DNA of 22,500 nucleotides from the NCBI GenBank assembly GCA_009746045.1, contig RPFO01000154.1, forward strand, positions 6,526,538-6,549,037, written 5' to 3'. The notes beneath the pieces were generated by a model that was given only the letters and a program-made list of their open reading frames with translations, made no database searches and was not told the DNA's origin. Numbering within the stretch: the stretch's first letter is position 1; every line of letters starts with the position of its first letter. A program made the translations under genes and the position numbers. Source of the stretch: Mesostigma viride. Taxonomy: Eukaryota; Streptophyta; Mesostigmatophyceae; Mesostigmatales; Mesostigmataceae. Shown piece after piece: positions 9,634 through 18,370 of the stretch.

Positions 9634-9658
9634 ACATGACTCCGTTGGGAGATCATGT
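9634..9658 (-). other. 3'-terminal LINE hairpin, family A copy 2
   Basis: Same 25 bases as 2432-2456 on the opposite strand: two helices, CAAC loop and one bulged T. Its conservation contrasts with the decay of the adjacent coding region, but with only two copies this is suggestive and not a test of selection. Confidence 0.7.
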
Positions 9659-9761
9659 AGCACATATTCCTTGCTGGATGGGTGGAGGTGGGCGAAGCCG
9701 CGTAATCGAACTAACCTAACTCTAAGCTATCTAGTCCAGAAAATCCTAACAGCTAACTACG

Positions 9762-10910
9762 CTACTCAGCAAAACGCCCCTTCCGCTTGGGGGGAGGGGG
9801 CTTGCCCACATGCGCTGGCGTGTGAGCCTGGACAATCTTCTGCACCTCTTCTTGTTCTGCATAGCAGTCCAAAGAAGAGAGAGGGAGTGGATGCGGTGTT
9901 TCAACTGAGCTGGGACCACTTCTACTGCAGTCAGCCAGCAACGCCTGGATGTAGTTCATGCATGGCAGGTTTACCTAGGCTCAGACTCTAGGAATGTCCT
10001 TGCATGGGGCCACGCCAGGTCAGGATGTGCCGCCCTGGTTGGCCAAGCCGCTGGGGGGCGGCCAGAACAAGGGCGGTGTCGACCTGACTGCATGGTGCGA
10101 GCAAGATGTCCTACAAATGCTATCCGGCTTAGTAGTACGCTGCCTAATCTCGTCCGAAATGCGAGGCATACCCTGATACAAAGACTCGAATGACCTACCT
10201 ATGCTTAGAAAACCCTACATTCAGGACCTGTCGGAGCATCGATCCTATAAACCGCCGTGCCGTCTAGCTTGGCCGCCAGTGTGTCCATGAGTGTCCATAT
10301 ATGCCTCGGCGCCATACGTAAGCACCGTGAGGACGAGGATCGACCTTGAAGAGCATGCGCTTGCAGTGCTCGACCAGGCCCAAGGTTCGAGCGCCAGTAG
10401 GTGTTGAGCGAACGAAGCCTAGCTAGCCCAGGCCAGGCCGATGCGGATGTCCACATCGTCGGCGGTGTCGGGGAGCATGCTCCAGCCCAACAGTTTGAAG
10501 CGATCACGGAACGGGACCTAGCTCCGTCACGTCGAGCAGTCGCGGCAGCGGTAGGCGACTGGAGACCCCAATCACCATCGCCTCAGTTTTGACACTAATC
10601 TCCATGCAACCCCACCGCCCGCGCCTCCAAGCCCAGACAGTCCAGCCAGGTCTGAATGTCGGGCCGGCGCGCGATGAGGGTGGTGTCATATCCGCATAAA
10701 TCAGGTCGGACAGGCGGTAGCCAGTGCCACCTCCGCCGTGCTCGCGCTCCGGTTAAGGATGTACAAGCCGGGCTCGAACCCCAGCAGTAAAGCGCGCACA
10801 CGTGCCCGGCGCATGACGTGATCAACGACAATAACGAACAGATATGGGGACACCTGACATAACCTTGCCACACCCCGCACGTGGTGAAGGGGGAATGGTG
10901 GATGCCACTG
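9762..10910 (-). pseudogene. Decayed reverse transcriptase ORF2 of LINE family A copy 2
   Basis: The coding part of the - strand LINE. It is interrupted by several frameshifts and stops and lacks everything upstream of the block before the catalytic site. The C-terminal 65 residues, ending KRKGRFAE, are still open and match the end of copy 1 at 2322, which fixes the true end of ORF2 in this family. Confidence 0.8.
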
Positions 10911-11301
10911 TCAGCATCCAGCCGCTCCACTCTACCGCTACGCCAAACAGCGACCCTGCCATGGATACCCGCGAGGAGGCCTTTTCTGTCGAGGAATCTG
11001 CCGAGTTTTTACCTGGCAAATGGCCAGCATGCGTCTGTCCCGAGCTGCCGCCCTAACCATCCTGCAACTAGCTGCCGAGAAAAAGTGCGAGATCCGGGAC
11101 GTACTGCAACCAATAGGTAAGCCACCTGTCCAATTTCCTCCACGACAACCCAAACGACACCGACCTCTGCCTCGCGCAGCTAGTCTGGTGAACGTGCTCC
11201 CGTCTTTCCGACAGCGCCCCGTTTGAGCGATTTGGCCTGGCCTCTCTGGACCTGGGAGCCGATGCCACTGTTGCCGCTTGCCATCGACATCACCGCCAGG
11301 C

Positions 11302-11356
11302 AAGTCGCCAATACCTGCTATTAGTTAATTAATTAATTAAGTCGCCAACACCTGCT
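11302..11356 (-). mobile_element. Tail-only insertion with 16-18 bp target-site duplication
   Basis: About 19 bp of TTAA-type tail (11320-11338) sits between two copies of AAGTCGCCAATACCTGCT (11302-11319 and 11339-11356; the second has C for T at one site). No element body is present. The orientation is inferred from the neighbouring insertion. A plain microsatellite plus duplication is less likely, given the length of the direct repeat. Confidence 0.7.
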
Positions 11357-11500
11357 TCGGTCACATCCCCTCCCTCCTCAACGCTGCCCTCAACCCTGTC
11401 CATGGCCACCTTGCCACCCACCACGCCCATGCCATTCCACACAATGATGCACGCCGACACGTCCATCCACTCCGCCATCACTCACATTGCAGCAGGCCTG

Positions 11501-11521
11501 CAGCAGCAGCAGCAGCAGCAG
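11501..11521 (+). repeat. (CAG)7 trinucleotide run
   Basis: Seven CAG units inside the ORF1 pseudogene, encoding poly-Gln in the frame that also gives LQRQLAAS. Such runs are common in algal coding sequence. Confidence 0.95.
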
Positions 11522-11535
11522 CTCCAGCGACAACT

Positions 11536-11613
11536 TGCCGCCTCCATTAATTAATTAATTAATTAACTAATTAATTAAACTCGTGCTCCGGTTGGGGGGA
11601 GTGCCGCCTCCAT
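11536..11613 (-). mobile_element. About 54-bp family B insertion with 12-bp target-site duplication
   Basis: The 12-mer TGCCGCCTCCAT occurs at 11536-11547 and again at 11602-11613. Between them are only the family B tail (TTAA repeats, 11548-11577) and the 3' side of its hairpin (to 11601), in - orientation. The insertion interrupts the ORF1 pseudogene, whose reading resumes with the duplicated Ala-Ala-Ser codons. The 5' end falls inside the 3' hairpin itself. Confidence 0.88.
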
Positions 11614-11971
11614 AACCCCTGCCAAGACCGCACCTATATGCCGCCACGCTTCAGAACCCTGCGGAGCTCATCAACGAAATCAAAACAGCAGTCAAGGCGA
11701 GCACACTGGATGCTATGCACGAACCCATTCGCTCATGCAGTATTGTGGTGCGTGGCGTCCCCTCGGCGAACGTCAACGATGCACGCCTGGGCACCTACCT
11801 CCGGGGCGACCCCTTCCTGGGGAAGCTCGGCGTGGCCCAAGACGTCGTAATCCGCCAGGCACGTCGGCTCGGCGGCCCCACCGCCCCCGTCCTGGTGGAA
11901 GTCCGCCGCAAAGAGGACAAACTGCTGGTGCTGAAGACCCGCCGGCATCTGCAGCGGGATGACTTGAGAAC

Positions 11972-12101
11972 TAATTAATTAATTACAAGAACATACCTCC
12001 GTCAGGGAGGATATGTAACACATGTCCCTGAGAAGGGGCATATGGTTTTTAATACATTCTAGGCGACAACGTGCAGGTGGTGGGTTTAAAATGCCACCTA
12101 C
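11972..12101 (-). mobile_element. About 130-bp LINE 3' end of a third family (family C)
   Basis: On the - strand it ends with a hairpin at 11991-12016 and a TTAA tail (11972-11985). It interrupts the ORF1 pseudogene between its RRM-like part and its C-terminal domain. The right boundary is inferred from a degenerate repeat of GACTTGAGAAC (11961-11971), seen as GACTTGAAC near 12105-12113. The body is otherwise unlike families A and B. Confidence 0.6.
11991..12016 (-). other. 3'-terminal LINE hairpin, family C
   Basis: On the - strand ACATA pairs with TATGT and CCTCC with GGAGG. The loop is CTGAC, and one unpaired T lies on the 5' side between the helices. The architecture matches families A and B while the stem bases differ, so pairing is kept by compensating changes. 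A second hairpin (CCCT-TCTC-AGGG) lies just upstream. Confidence 0.65.
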
Positions 12102-12310
12102 GGGGACTTGAACATGCCGGATGATTACTATGTACCCCGGAGCAGCTCGAGCCTCGGTCGAGGCCCGGGCTGCCGCCCTGAACCGCCCGGACGTCCACTA
12201 GGCTCGGGCGGCCAAGCAGGCCAACCCGCAACAACGGTGCAGCGTCTATGCCCGCCTCTGTAATGGCTCATTCATCGTCCGCATTAACTGCCAGGACCTT
12301 CATCCAAGGA

Positions 12311-12836
12311 CGGCGACCCCCATGGATACCGCCATGACGGCGCCCCAACCCCCTGCTCGGCGCCCGCCGTCACCGCCATATCGCCACCGGCATCGACGGC
12401 CACCCGCTCCCCTGCACGTGTGGGGATCCGCCGGGGCCACTTCCGCTCAGGTATGGCTGCCGGGCCTAGCCTGGTCGTCCCGCTAAATTCGTCCGCTTTG
12501 CACCCGAGGAGCCCGCACTGCGAACCCTTCTCAACACTGAGTAATGACGACTCTCGCGGCTCCGCGGCTTGGAACAATTATTACAAATACAATTATTATT
12601 ACAAAGCTATATGTATGTGTTGGAACTTCGAACTCCACTCAACCTGGATGTAACAAAGCGGGTAGTGTCGTTAGCTTTCACTGTTACAGATCGATGCCTG
12701 CATGTGAGTGATCATCTCACAATACCAAGGAGCCCTCTTGCATGATTGCACGACGCACGTAGCTCAGTCACCAGTCCTGCGTCAAGTAAGTGCCTTACCG
12801 AATGGGTATACCCCATTCCTTACGCCCCCCACCTAT
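12311..12836. other. Decayed sequence between the ORF1 pseudogene and the 3' end of the host gene
   Basis: No intact gene. The first half is GC-rich and may continue the retroelement. An AT-rich patch with ATTATTACAA words at 12585-12610 follows. On the - strand, several TGTAA words (near 12590, 12605 and 12682) could be poly(A) signals of the host gene. Confidence 0.4.
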
Positions 12837-12841
12837 TTACA
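12837..12841 (-). terminator. Candidate TGTAA poly(A) signal of the - strand gene
   Basis: TGTAA, the characteristic poly(A) signal of Chlamydomonas-type algae, lies about 30 bases after the stop codon at 12872. Algal 3' UTRs are usually longer, so the TGTAA words further left (12590-12690) are alternatives. Confidence 0.35.
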
Positions 12842-12871
12842 AGTTGATAAACCAGTCCCATGGGTCTCTAT

Positions 12872-13465
12872 TTACACACTGGTCGCCACCCCTTGTTGGC
12901 TGGCTGTGGCCGGATTTGAGTTGCCAGCTGCATGCAGGTGGATGTGGGGCTCAATGTGCTCCCGCCAGTAGGGCAGGAACAGGAATTTGGCCCAAATATA
13001 AAACAATATCAAGTTGACCGCGATGACGTACGCGAGCTCTACGTTGGCAAACGCGTTGGCTATCCGTTCTAGAAAGGAATTGCATATCTCGATCTGGCAT
13101 GAGTACACCCCACTTACGAGCTGAAATGGCACCTCAACCTGCTGTCGAAATTGTTCCTCAGTGATCGCGAAATAAAGCTCCGAGACATCGCACTCGATGC
13201 TCGGGTACGCCTGCGCCTCGTTGAACCCCGACGACAGCCTCATGTTGTACTCATAGGTTGAAAGGTAACTTGCGTCGCCTGATCGCAGGAGATTGAGGGG
13301 CCGCGTCGTGGTTGGCTTAGTGGTAGTAGTGTTTGAATTGTTGTTGCCGTTGTTCCCGCTGGCAGATGCGCCACGGTACAGCTCAGAGGCAGTGGATACG
13401 GGCACAGGCTGCCAAGTGCCTGTGGGCCCCATGTCGAAGTAGTGCAGCTCGACGCCCACAAATGA
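12872..13465 (-). CDS. Terminal exon of an unrecognised membrane protein gene
   Basis: An open stretch of 197 codons plus stop. It starts after a GTTCCGTGCAG acceptor, in phase 0 (SFVGVELHYFDMGPTGTW). It contains an Asn/Thr-rich low-complexity segment (NNGNNNSNTTTTKP), then a region with two close cysteines (SGVYSCQIEICNSFLERI). A hydrophobic segment follows (VELAYVIAVNLILFYIWAKF) that is a strong transmembrane candidate, and a short His-containing tail ends the protein. This fits the C-terminal end of a type I membrane protein with an extracellular N-terminal part. The phase agrees with the exon ending at 19093. I do not recognise the family. Confidence 0.7.
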   Translation of the reverse strand, partial: SFVGVELHYFDMGPTGTWQPVPVSTASELYRGASASGNNGNNNSNTTTTKPTTTRPLNLLRSGDASYLSTYEYNMRLSSGFNEAQAYPSIECDVSELYFAITEEQFRQQVEVPFQLVSGVYSCQIEICNSFLERIANAFANVELAYVIAVNLILFYIWAKFLFLPYWREHIEPHIHLHAAGNSNPATASQQGVATSV

Positions 13466-13626
13466 CTGCACGGAACCGACGTGAGACCAAGGATCGACCA
13501 GGCCACCCGGTCATCACCCAGGGAAAAGTGCATGATATTAGTTAGTGTTCGATATCCATACTCATCCTGCCGGTATATGGCGCGATGGTTGTAATCATTG
13601 GTCGAAGAGACCACCATGACAAGACT
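13466..13626 (-). CDS. Possible additional exon, or upstream part of the terminal exon in another frame
   Basis: In the frame one base off from the terminal exon this reads SLVMVVSSTNDYNHRAIYRQ and then TLTNIMHFSLGDDRVAWS, which looks like real protein. A weak acceptor (ATCAG before AGTCTT, at 13627-13631) gives phase 0, as required after the exon at 19093. However, no usable donor leaves room for an intron before 13465. Either a 1-base error or mutation near 13470-13520 joins it to the terminal exon, or it is a non-coding shadow. In the terminal-exon frame, the stretch just before 13465 reads VDPWSHVGSVQ and may also be coding. Confidence 0.4.
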
Positions 13627-15870
13627 CTGATCTTGTTGGGTGGACGATCTAGACAATGAGACAGGTGCGCACGAGGATGTGGTGTCAGCAAGGTCCTCCT
13701 CAGCCAGGCAGATCATCACAGATCACATACTGTGGCAATGCAAATAGTATGTGAGTACAAGTTGTATCGATGAGACAGCAACCTCATGCACACAACCGAG
13801 AAATAAATGAAGTGTGAGCTAGTACGCCGTATTATACAATACGGGGGGGTTGGCCGTATTGCCGTAATGCCGCACAAGTTCACACTGAATAAATGCCAGC
13901 ACATGCTTGTGATAACACCGCGAGGGATCAAACATCAGACAGACAGCGCTCATCTTCTTGGCCATGAGTACTCCCATCCCTTTTTCTTTTTTAACTTAAC
14001 CTTCGGCCTTCTCCCCCTGCTGTGCCAGCACGGCAACCCCTGAGCCCGTAGTCGCCACAGGAGGGCTGGCGAGGCAGGCATCTCTTTGCGGGGGCCCTTT
14101 GTTGCCCTGGGGTACATTCCATACCCTTTGGGGGTCTGCATGTGTAAGATATCTGTCGTAAAAATCGGTTTTCTCTGAATATCATTCAATTAACGCATGC
14201 GGGAGAGATAGGGTCGCTATGCCTTAATTGGCCTGCATGTGGAAGGCTGTCTGCGACATGGGCTGACTGATTCGATCTGTACAAAGGGTTTCATGCTCGC
14301 CTGAATTTTCCTTTCATGACCGGTTGTCTTTAAGGGTCGGTGGCTATTAATTAATGGTCCGAGAAAACTAATTCTAGGTTTTATACGACTTGCTTGCACA
14401 GATTCGTGTTTGGATGCACCGGCTGAGATTAGCTTGGGACCTCTAGGGTCAGCTTCATCACTGTTACTTATAATAATCACTGTTACTTAGCGAATCTTTG
14501 ACTCATTTGGTTTTTTAGTGAGTCGTGGTTAATTATTGTACAGTGGACTCGGACCGGCCCAAGGGGTCTATCGGAGAGATTCATGTTTGTCTTGAGAACC
14601 TTGTACGACTACCTCTACGGTTAACGCACTAGCCTGGGGGTGCGTGGCCACGTTATTTGTAGTGGCGCTTTCAGCACTGTTCAGGCCGGCACCGGACGCA
14701 TGCCGGTGTTAACCCTTAGTCGGGAAACTGTCGGGCGGTTTGACAAACGGACGAATTTCACGCCGCGCCATGAGCTCCGCGCCACTTGTGACGGAGGACA
14801 GTTGTTCGATGGGTCCGGGGACGCTTAGCGACGAGGGTGATGCATAGGTTTGGGGGTAATATTCGCCATAGCCTGGTAATTACGACGTGCATTGAGAAGG
14901 TATCATGTGAATTTGGCGGGAAATTTTCACTCACGCGCGTAACTAGATATGGCTGCCAGCGTGCCGTTCTCACGGAAATTTTGCTTGTCGCGGCTAGAAA
15001 CGGTTCAGAATTTCGCTCAGAACAGACTTGTAGGATTGTGAAAAATCAGGAAAGGAAAATACTGCCTTCTTGGTCGTCAATGCCAGATGAGTAATCGCTT
15101 ATCATATTTCCATTTTATCCTCATGGCCGGGCAGTCTGCGCAAGCCCAAGCATCCAGATTTGGTACGGGATGTCCGCTGATGCGTTTGCTGGGAATGCGG
15201 ACGCGTTTATAGGAAATCTTTGAACGCAGCATCAACCTGGTAATCATAAAGGATGCATGCATGATGCGGCTATGGCGACCTGCATGCATGATGAGGCCTA
15301 TGCCTGCAAAGCAATGGTATGTGTGAGATATGAGGGTCCCGGCAGTGGAATCCGGGCAGGACGTGAACGAGCCAGGTACGGCAACGTGTTTGCGTGTCCT
15401 TTACAGCGGAATACGTCTCCCATGCGTTACATTTGACGAGCTTATTAGTGCACCTTGCAGCAAGCTTCCATGCCTGCTGTAAAGAGCGGTATTAGCCCTG
15501 AAAGTGACCGGTTTATGGCATTTCTTTGGAGCATATCATTTCGTTCATGCAGGTGGGCAACATGTTTGTATTCCAGCACCTTTGGCAATCTTGTATAGCT
15601 TGTTATAATGCATTCTTGTATTGCATGTCATAGATGACTGTTTACGCGCGCGTGACCCACACACGTATATGAGCACCTTATATGGGTCGAATGGGATATC
15701 TGGGTGGTCTGACCCAAGGAAAGCACAATGTGACTATCCAACTAAGTTGTCCACTGTTGTTGTTGAGGTTCCTACCCTCCCTGGGAAGTTAGGGGGGGGT
15801 ACACTTTTCCTTGGGGAAAAAAGATCGTCTTTTGGCCAAGTTTGACTGCAGCTATCATCCAAATGCTTCG

Positions 15871-16010
15871 ATAAGCCTGTGGTATTATTGCATATTATGA
15901 AAGCCCTCGAGGTGTAGATACTCCTAGCATCTTGGTTGGGGGTATTTGGAGTTGTGGCCTGTGAGTTATGATTTTTCTCATTTTCAGGGGTCTGAAAGTG
16001 CCAAAAATGG
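15871..16010 (+). repeat. Left copy of a 140-bp dispersed inverted repeat
   Basis: Contains GAGTTATGATTTTT and CATTTTCAGGGGTCT, with TATTATTGCATATT upstream. The reverse complement of 18690-18831 aligns along its full length, with scattered substitutions and small gaps. Outside these limits the two copies stop matching. Confidence 0.85.
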
Positions 16011-16030
16011 TCCTCCCGACTAATGGTTAA

Positions 16031-16360
16031 TTAATTTAGGATGATGTCAGCTTGTGTGTCGGCGGACCATGTCTTAAGCAAGCTAGGCAGGCAATGATTA
16101 GCAATCGTTTCTTTTACAATGGCGGCAATGGCCTCCTGTGCAAAATTGAACATTCTAGCGCGGGTTGCATCTCTCTTGTAGCCGATGCAGATGGTGGCAC
16201 AACCGCTAAGTTTGACCAAGCATAGCAGAGTTGGCCGTGCAACGGAAAGAAAATTCAAATTTACCCCCCTGTCGTTTTCCCCGGCTGCGGGTCTTTTTGA
16301 CATGGGCGAAGGATGGGGTGCTACTTCGGCGGTTTGACCGGCTTCGGCGGAGCTGTTCAT
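16031..16360 (-). CDS. Hypothetical protein fragment, 109 residues
   Basis: An open frame on the - strand, located just inside the left inverted repeat. It starts MNSSAEAGQTAEVAPHPSP and ends with FNFAQEAIAAIVKETIANHC and a short hydrophilic tail. The stop codon lies in an ATTAATTAA patch. The C-terminal half has a helical, protein-like composition, but I recognise no family. It could be the last exon of a gene carried by the element between the inverted repeats, or a chance frame. Confidence 0.25.
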   Translation of the reverse strand: MNSSAEAGQTAEVAPHPSPMSKRPAAGENDRGVNLNFLSVARPTLLCLVKLSGCATICIGYKRDATRARMFNFAQEAIAAIVKETIANHCLPSLLKTWSADTQADIILN

Positions 16361-17016
16361 AAGTTTCTAAAACAGCTCTAGTGTCACATCGCAGGCTTGC
16401 CACCTTGCGATGGTGCGTGTGTCGTGACCTGGACTCTCAAGGTCACGGCCCAGGTTCCTGTCAGAGACGGCCTGTTTTCATAGATTATTTTTGGTGGCGG
16501 CAGGTCCGTTGTCCAGTTGCCCCTGCCGAGGAGGGGTAGTTGGGGACTATAGGAGCTGCGTGAGGGTTGCGCTCTGCGGCTAAAAAGTATTCCCTATTGA
16601 GAGTCTCGAGTCGGGGAGGGCGTCTTAGGAAGGCGAGGCAATACCAGACCTTAGTCGTTTCGTTTTTCGTCTCGGCACCTGCTGCGCGGCTCAGTCTATT
16701 ATGGTGTCGTAAAACCTCTTTCCTTTTTGGATAATTCCGGAATTGCGAAATGCTGGCTCCTTTTAAGGGCTTGCTTTTGGGGGGGTCACCGGCTTGTGTC
16801 GCATTACAATCAGCAGGCCCCTGCGGGGGTTTATAGAGCCTAGCGCGGGCTGAGTCGCCATTTAAGATGTTGCGACACGCTCTTTAGCATATGGTGGTCA
16901 TGAGATTAATTGGCGCAATGGGTTTGGCGCCAGGGGGGGTGACTGGGTGGAGGCTTCTTGCTTCCGCGCGCGGATTGAGAAACGTTAAGGCAGTGCTTCT
17001 AGTAACGTGACGTTTT

Positions 17017-17125
17017 CGTCAAATGTTGACGCAAAACACAAATTTCGCCATGAAACGTCAACATTTTAGGGTAAAACGTCAACACTTTGACGCCAAAAAA
17101 ATGCCGAATCGTCAACATTTTGACG
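17017..17125. promoter_or_regulatory. Left cluster of CGTCAA/TTGACG palindromes
   Basis: Palindromic sites with 6-base arms lie at 17017-17031 (CGTCAAATGTTGACG), 17077-17092 (CGTCAACACTTTGACG) and 17110-17125 (CGTCAACATTTTGACG). A half-site lies at 17056 and looser copies run to about 17235. The regular arms and short spacers resemble binding sites for a dimeric DNA-binding protein, such as a transposase or a transcription factor. Function is inferred. Confidence 0.7.
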
Positions 17126-17409
17126 TTCGCGAAGTGTTCGTGCGTCAAACGGGTTTCGAACACAAGGGGCTCGGCGTCAACTGACGAGCGCCATGAGGCG
17201 CGGCGTCACTGGACCGGGGGGTAGGGGCGCAACGTCAACCACTAGTACTTGTGCAATATACTCCTTGTTACTGGACTATACTTGCTGTCTGGAACATTCA
17301 TAATACGGTGCGAAAATCTTGCCAGTTTGTTTGCCAGCAGGTCTTTCTGAGACACACATTGGGCACTTGGCACAGTTCTAGGCTTTGCCTGTCACGGTGC
17401 AGTGGAGGT

Positions 17410-17499
17410 AAAAGGACGCAGTAAGGCATACCTGGGTCACCTTAACTGTTATATGGAAATAAACTAACACCCATTTCACCGGAAAAGGACGCAGTAAGC
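17410..17499 (+). repeat. 16-bp direct repeat, 74 bp apart
   Basis: AAAAGGACGCAGTAAG occurs at 17410-17425 and 17484-17499, upstream of the small ORF at 17607. The flanks differ after one or two bases. It could be a duplicated regulatory site or a deletion/insertion footprint. Confidence 0.9.
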
Positions 17500-17606
17500 C
17501 AGCAACAGATTACCGAGGGCAAATGCAGGCGAAGCGATACTGGTCGCAGCTCGCATTAGGTCGTTTCCAATGGATGCGTTTTACTTTTAAAATATTGCGG
17601 TAAGGA

Positions 17607-17969
17607 ATGGCTAACAAAAAAGGTGCTGTATCTTTCAAGTCAGAGTCCATCGCTAGTTTGTTTAAAAAGAAACTGGGTGGACCGGCTTCGGATGATGCGG
17701 AAAAGGATGTCGTGGATGTTGGCAGGATTTTGGCGGATGATAGGCAGGGTAAGCACCGTCATGCCAAGCGGGCGAGAGAAGAGCTTGACGAGGCGGTTGA
17801 TGCGGGGGAGATTGGAAGCGGCACTGAGAAAGCGCCTGCGGATACAGCAACTGAAACTGCGGGACGAGGGTCGGCCGTCTCTGCCGGAGGGAAATCTGGG
17901 AAGAAAACTTCGAGCGCGGCAGGAGAAAGCAACCTGGCAACAACAAGCGGATCAGGCAGTTGGCTTTGA
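17607..17969 (+). CDS. Hypothetical small basic/acidic low-complexity protein, 120 residues
   Basis: An open frame from an ATG to a TGA. The N-terminus is MANKKGAVSFKSESIASLFK, followed by KKKLGGP. The middle is charged (ADDRQGKHRHAKRAREELDE), with a bipartite nuclear-signal-like basic cluster at about residues 48-57. The tail is Gly/Ser/Ala-rich and probably disordered. It lies between the two palindrome clusters, inside the region bounded by the 140-bp inverted repeats and within the large intron of the opposite-strand gene. No domain is recognised. It may be the first exon of a transposon protein or an accessory ORF; chance is possible. Confidence 0.3.
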   Translation: MANKKGAVSFKSESIASLFKKKLGGPASDDAEKDVVDVGRILADDRQGKHRHAKRAREELDEAVDAGEIGSGTEKAPADTATETAGRGSAVSAGGKSGKKTSSAAGESNLATTSGSGSWL

Positions 17970-18370
17970 TGGGCATAATGTTTGCAGAGTCTATAGGGTG
18001 CGGTCAGCCCTGCACTTTTGACACGTGTGACTTGTTTGTTTTATCCTTGTACGGCTTATGCCCTAGAGGCACACTGGCAGAGTCGCACGGGCAATGCCTG
18101 TGATCCGGATTATATCATCATTATCATGTCTTATTTCGACGCGACTGCTGGGTTTTGATACGGTGGCTTTTCAAAAGGCTCAGAAAGTAATGCACTAATG
18201 CTATAATTTAATCATTTTAATAAACGCACGTTGTTGTGGTACCAACACCACATGAGTCATGACGCCCCTTTCCCCTTCTGTTATCAATGAGATAACGTCT
18301 ATATTTGCAAGCTATTCCCCAAACTAGCAGGCTTAGGCCAGCCCCCCCCCCAAAAAAGCAATCATCATGT

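Larger units (their letters stand above)
9602..10910 (-). mobile_element. LINE family A copy 2, 5'-truncated
   Basis: Reverse-strand copy of the first LINE. Its tail (TTTAA-type repeats) is at 9602-9630, its hairpin at 9634-9658, its 3' UTR runs to about 9761, and the ORF2 stop is at 9762-9764. The RT reads backwards from there. Matching blocks are the KRKGRFAE C-terminus; the LAAKLDGTA block near 10255; ISVKTEAMVIGV near 10600-10560; IQTWLDCLGLEARAVGL near 10660-10610; and SPFTT plus a CPHI block near 10890-10830. The YADD region is damaged (the remnant reads CGYDTTLIA). Similarity to copy 1 fades near 10905, the 5' truncation. A target-site duplication was not convincing. Confidence 0.85.
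10961..12310 (+). pseudogene. Degenerate second LINE ORF1 (RRM-like), with nested insertions
   Basis: A relative of the ORF1 at 4397-5575, broken into several frames. From the ATG at 10961 it reads MDTREEAFSVEESAEFLPGK; FLPG matches the same word before the start of the intact ORF1. After a frame change it continues SRAAALTILQLAAEKKCEI, parallel to SPQEVVEVLQFLTQE. A CAG run (11501-11521) gives poly-Gln. The RRM-like part is at 11640-11970 (IRSCSIVVRGVPSANV, then VLVEVRRKEDKLLVLKTRR), parallel to ECRVVLRRFPQK and VLLTFLSPEDKQRFL. After an insertion, C-terminal domain fragments follow at 12110-12300 (ARASVEARAAALN). Three retrotransposon insertions interrupt it. Not functional. Confidence 0.7.

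Noticed and set aside
14340-14360. ATTAATTAATGG and similar TTAA patches (also 16025-16036) as LINE tails
   Set aside because: No 3' hairpin or target-site duplication was found beside them. Short AT words of this kind can occur by chance.
17135-17165. GGTTTCGAACAC as the T-loop of a tRNA gene
   Set aside because: No matching acceptor stem, D arm or anticodon arm could be built around it.
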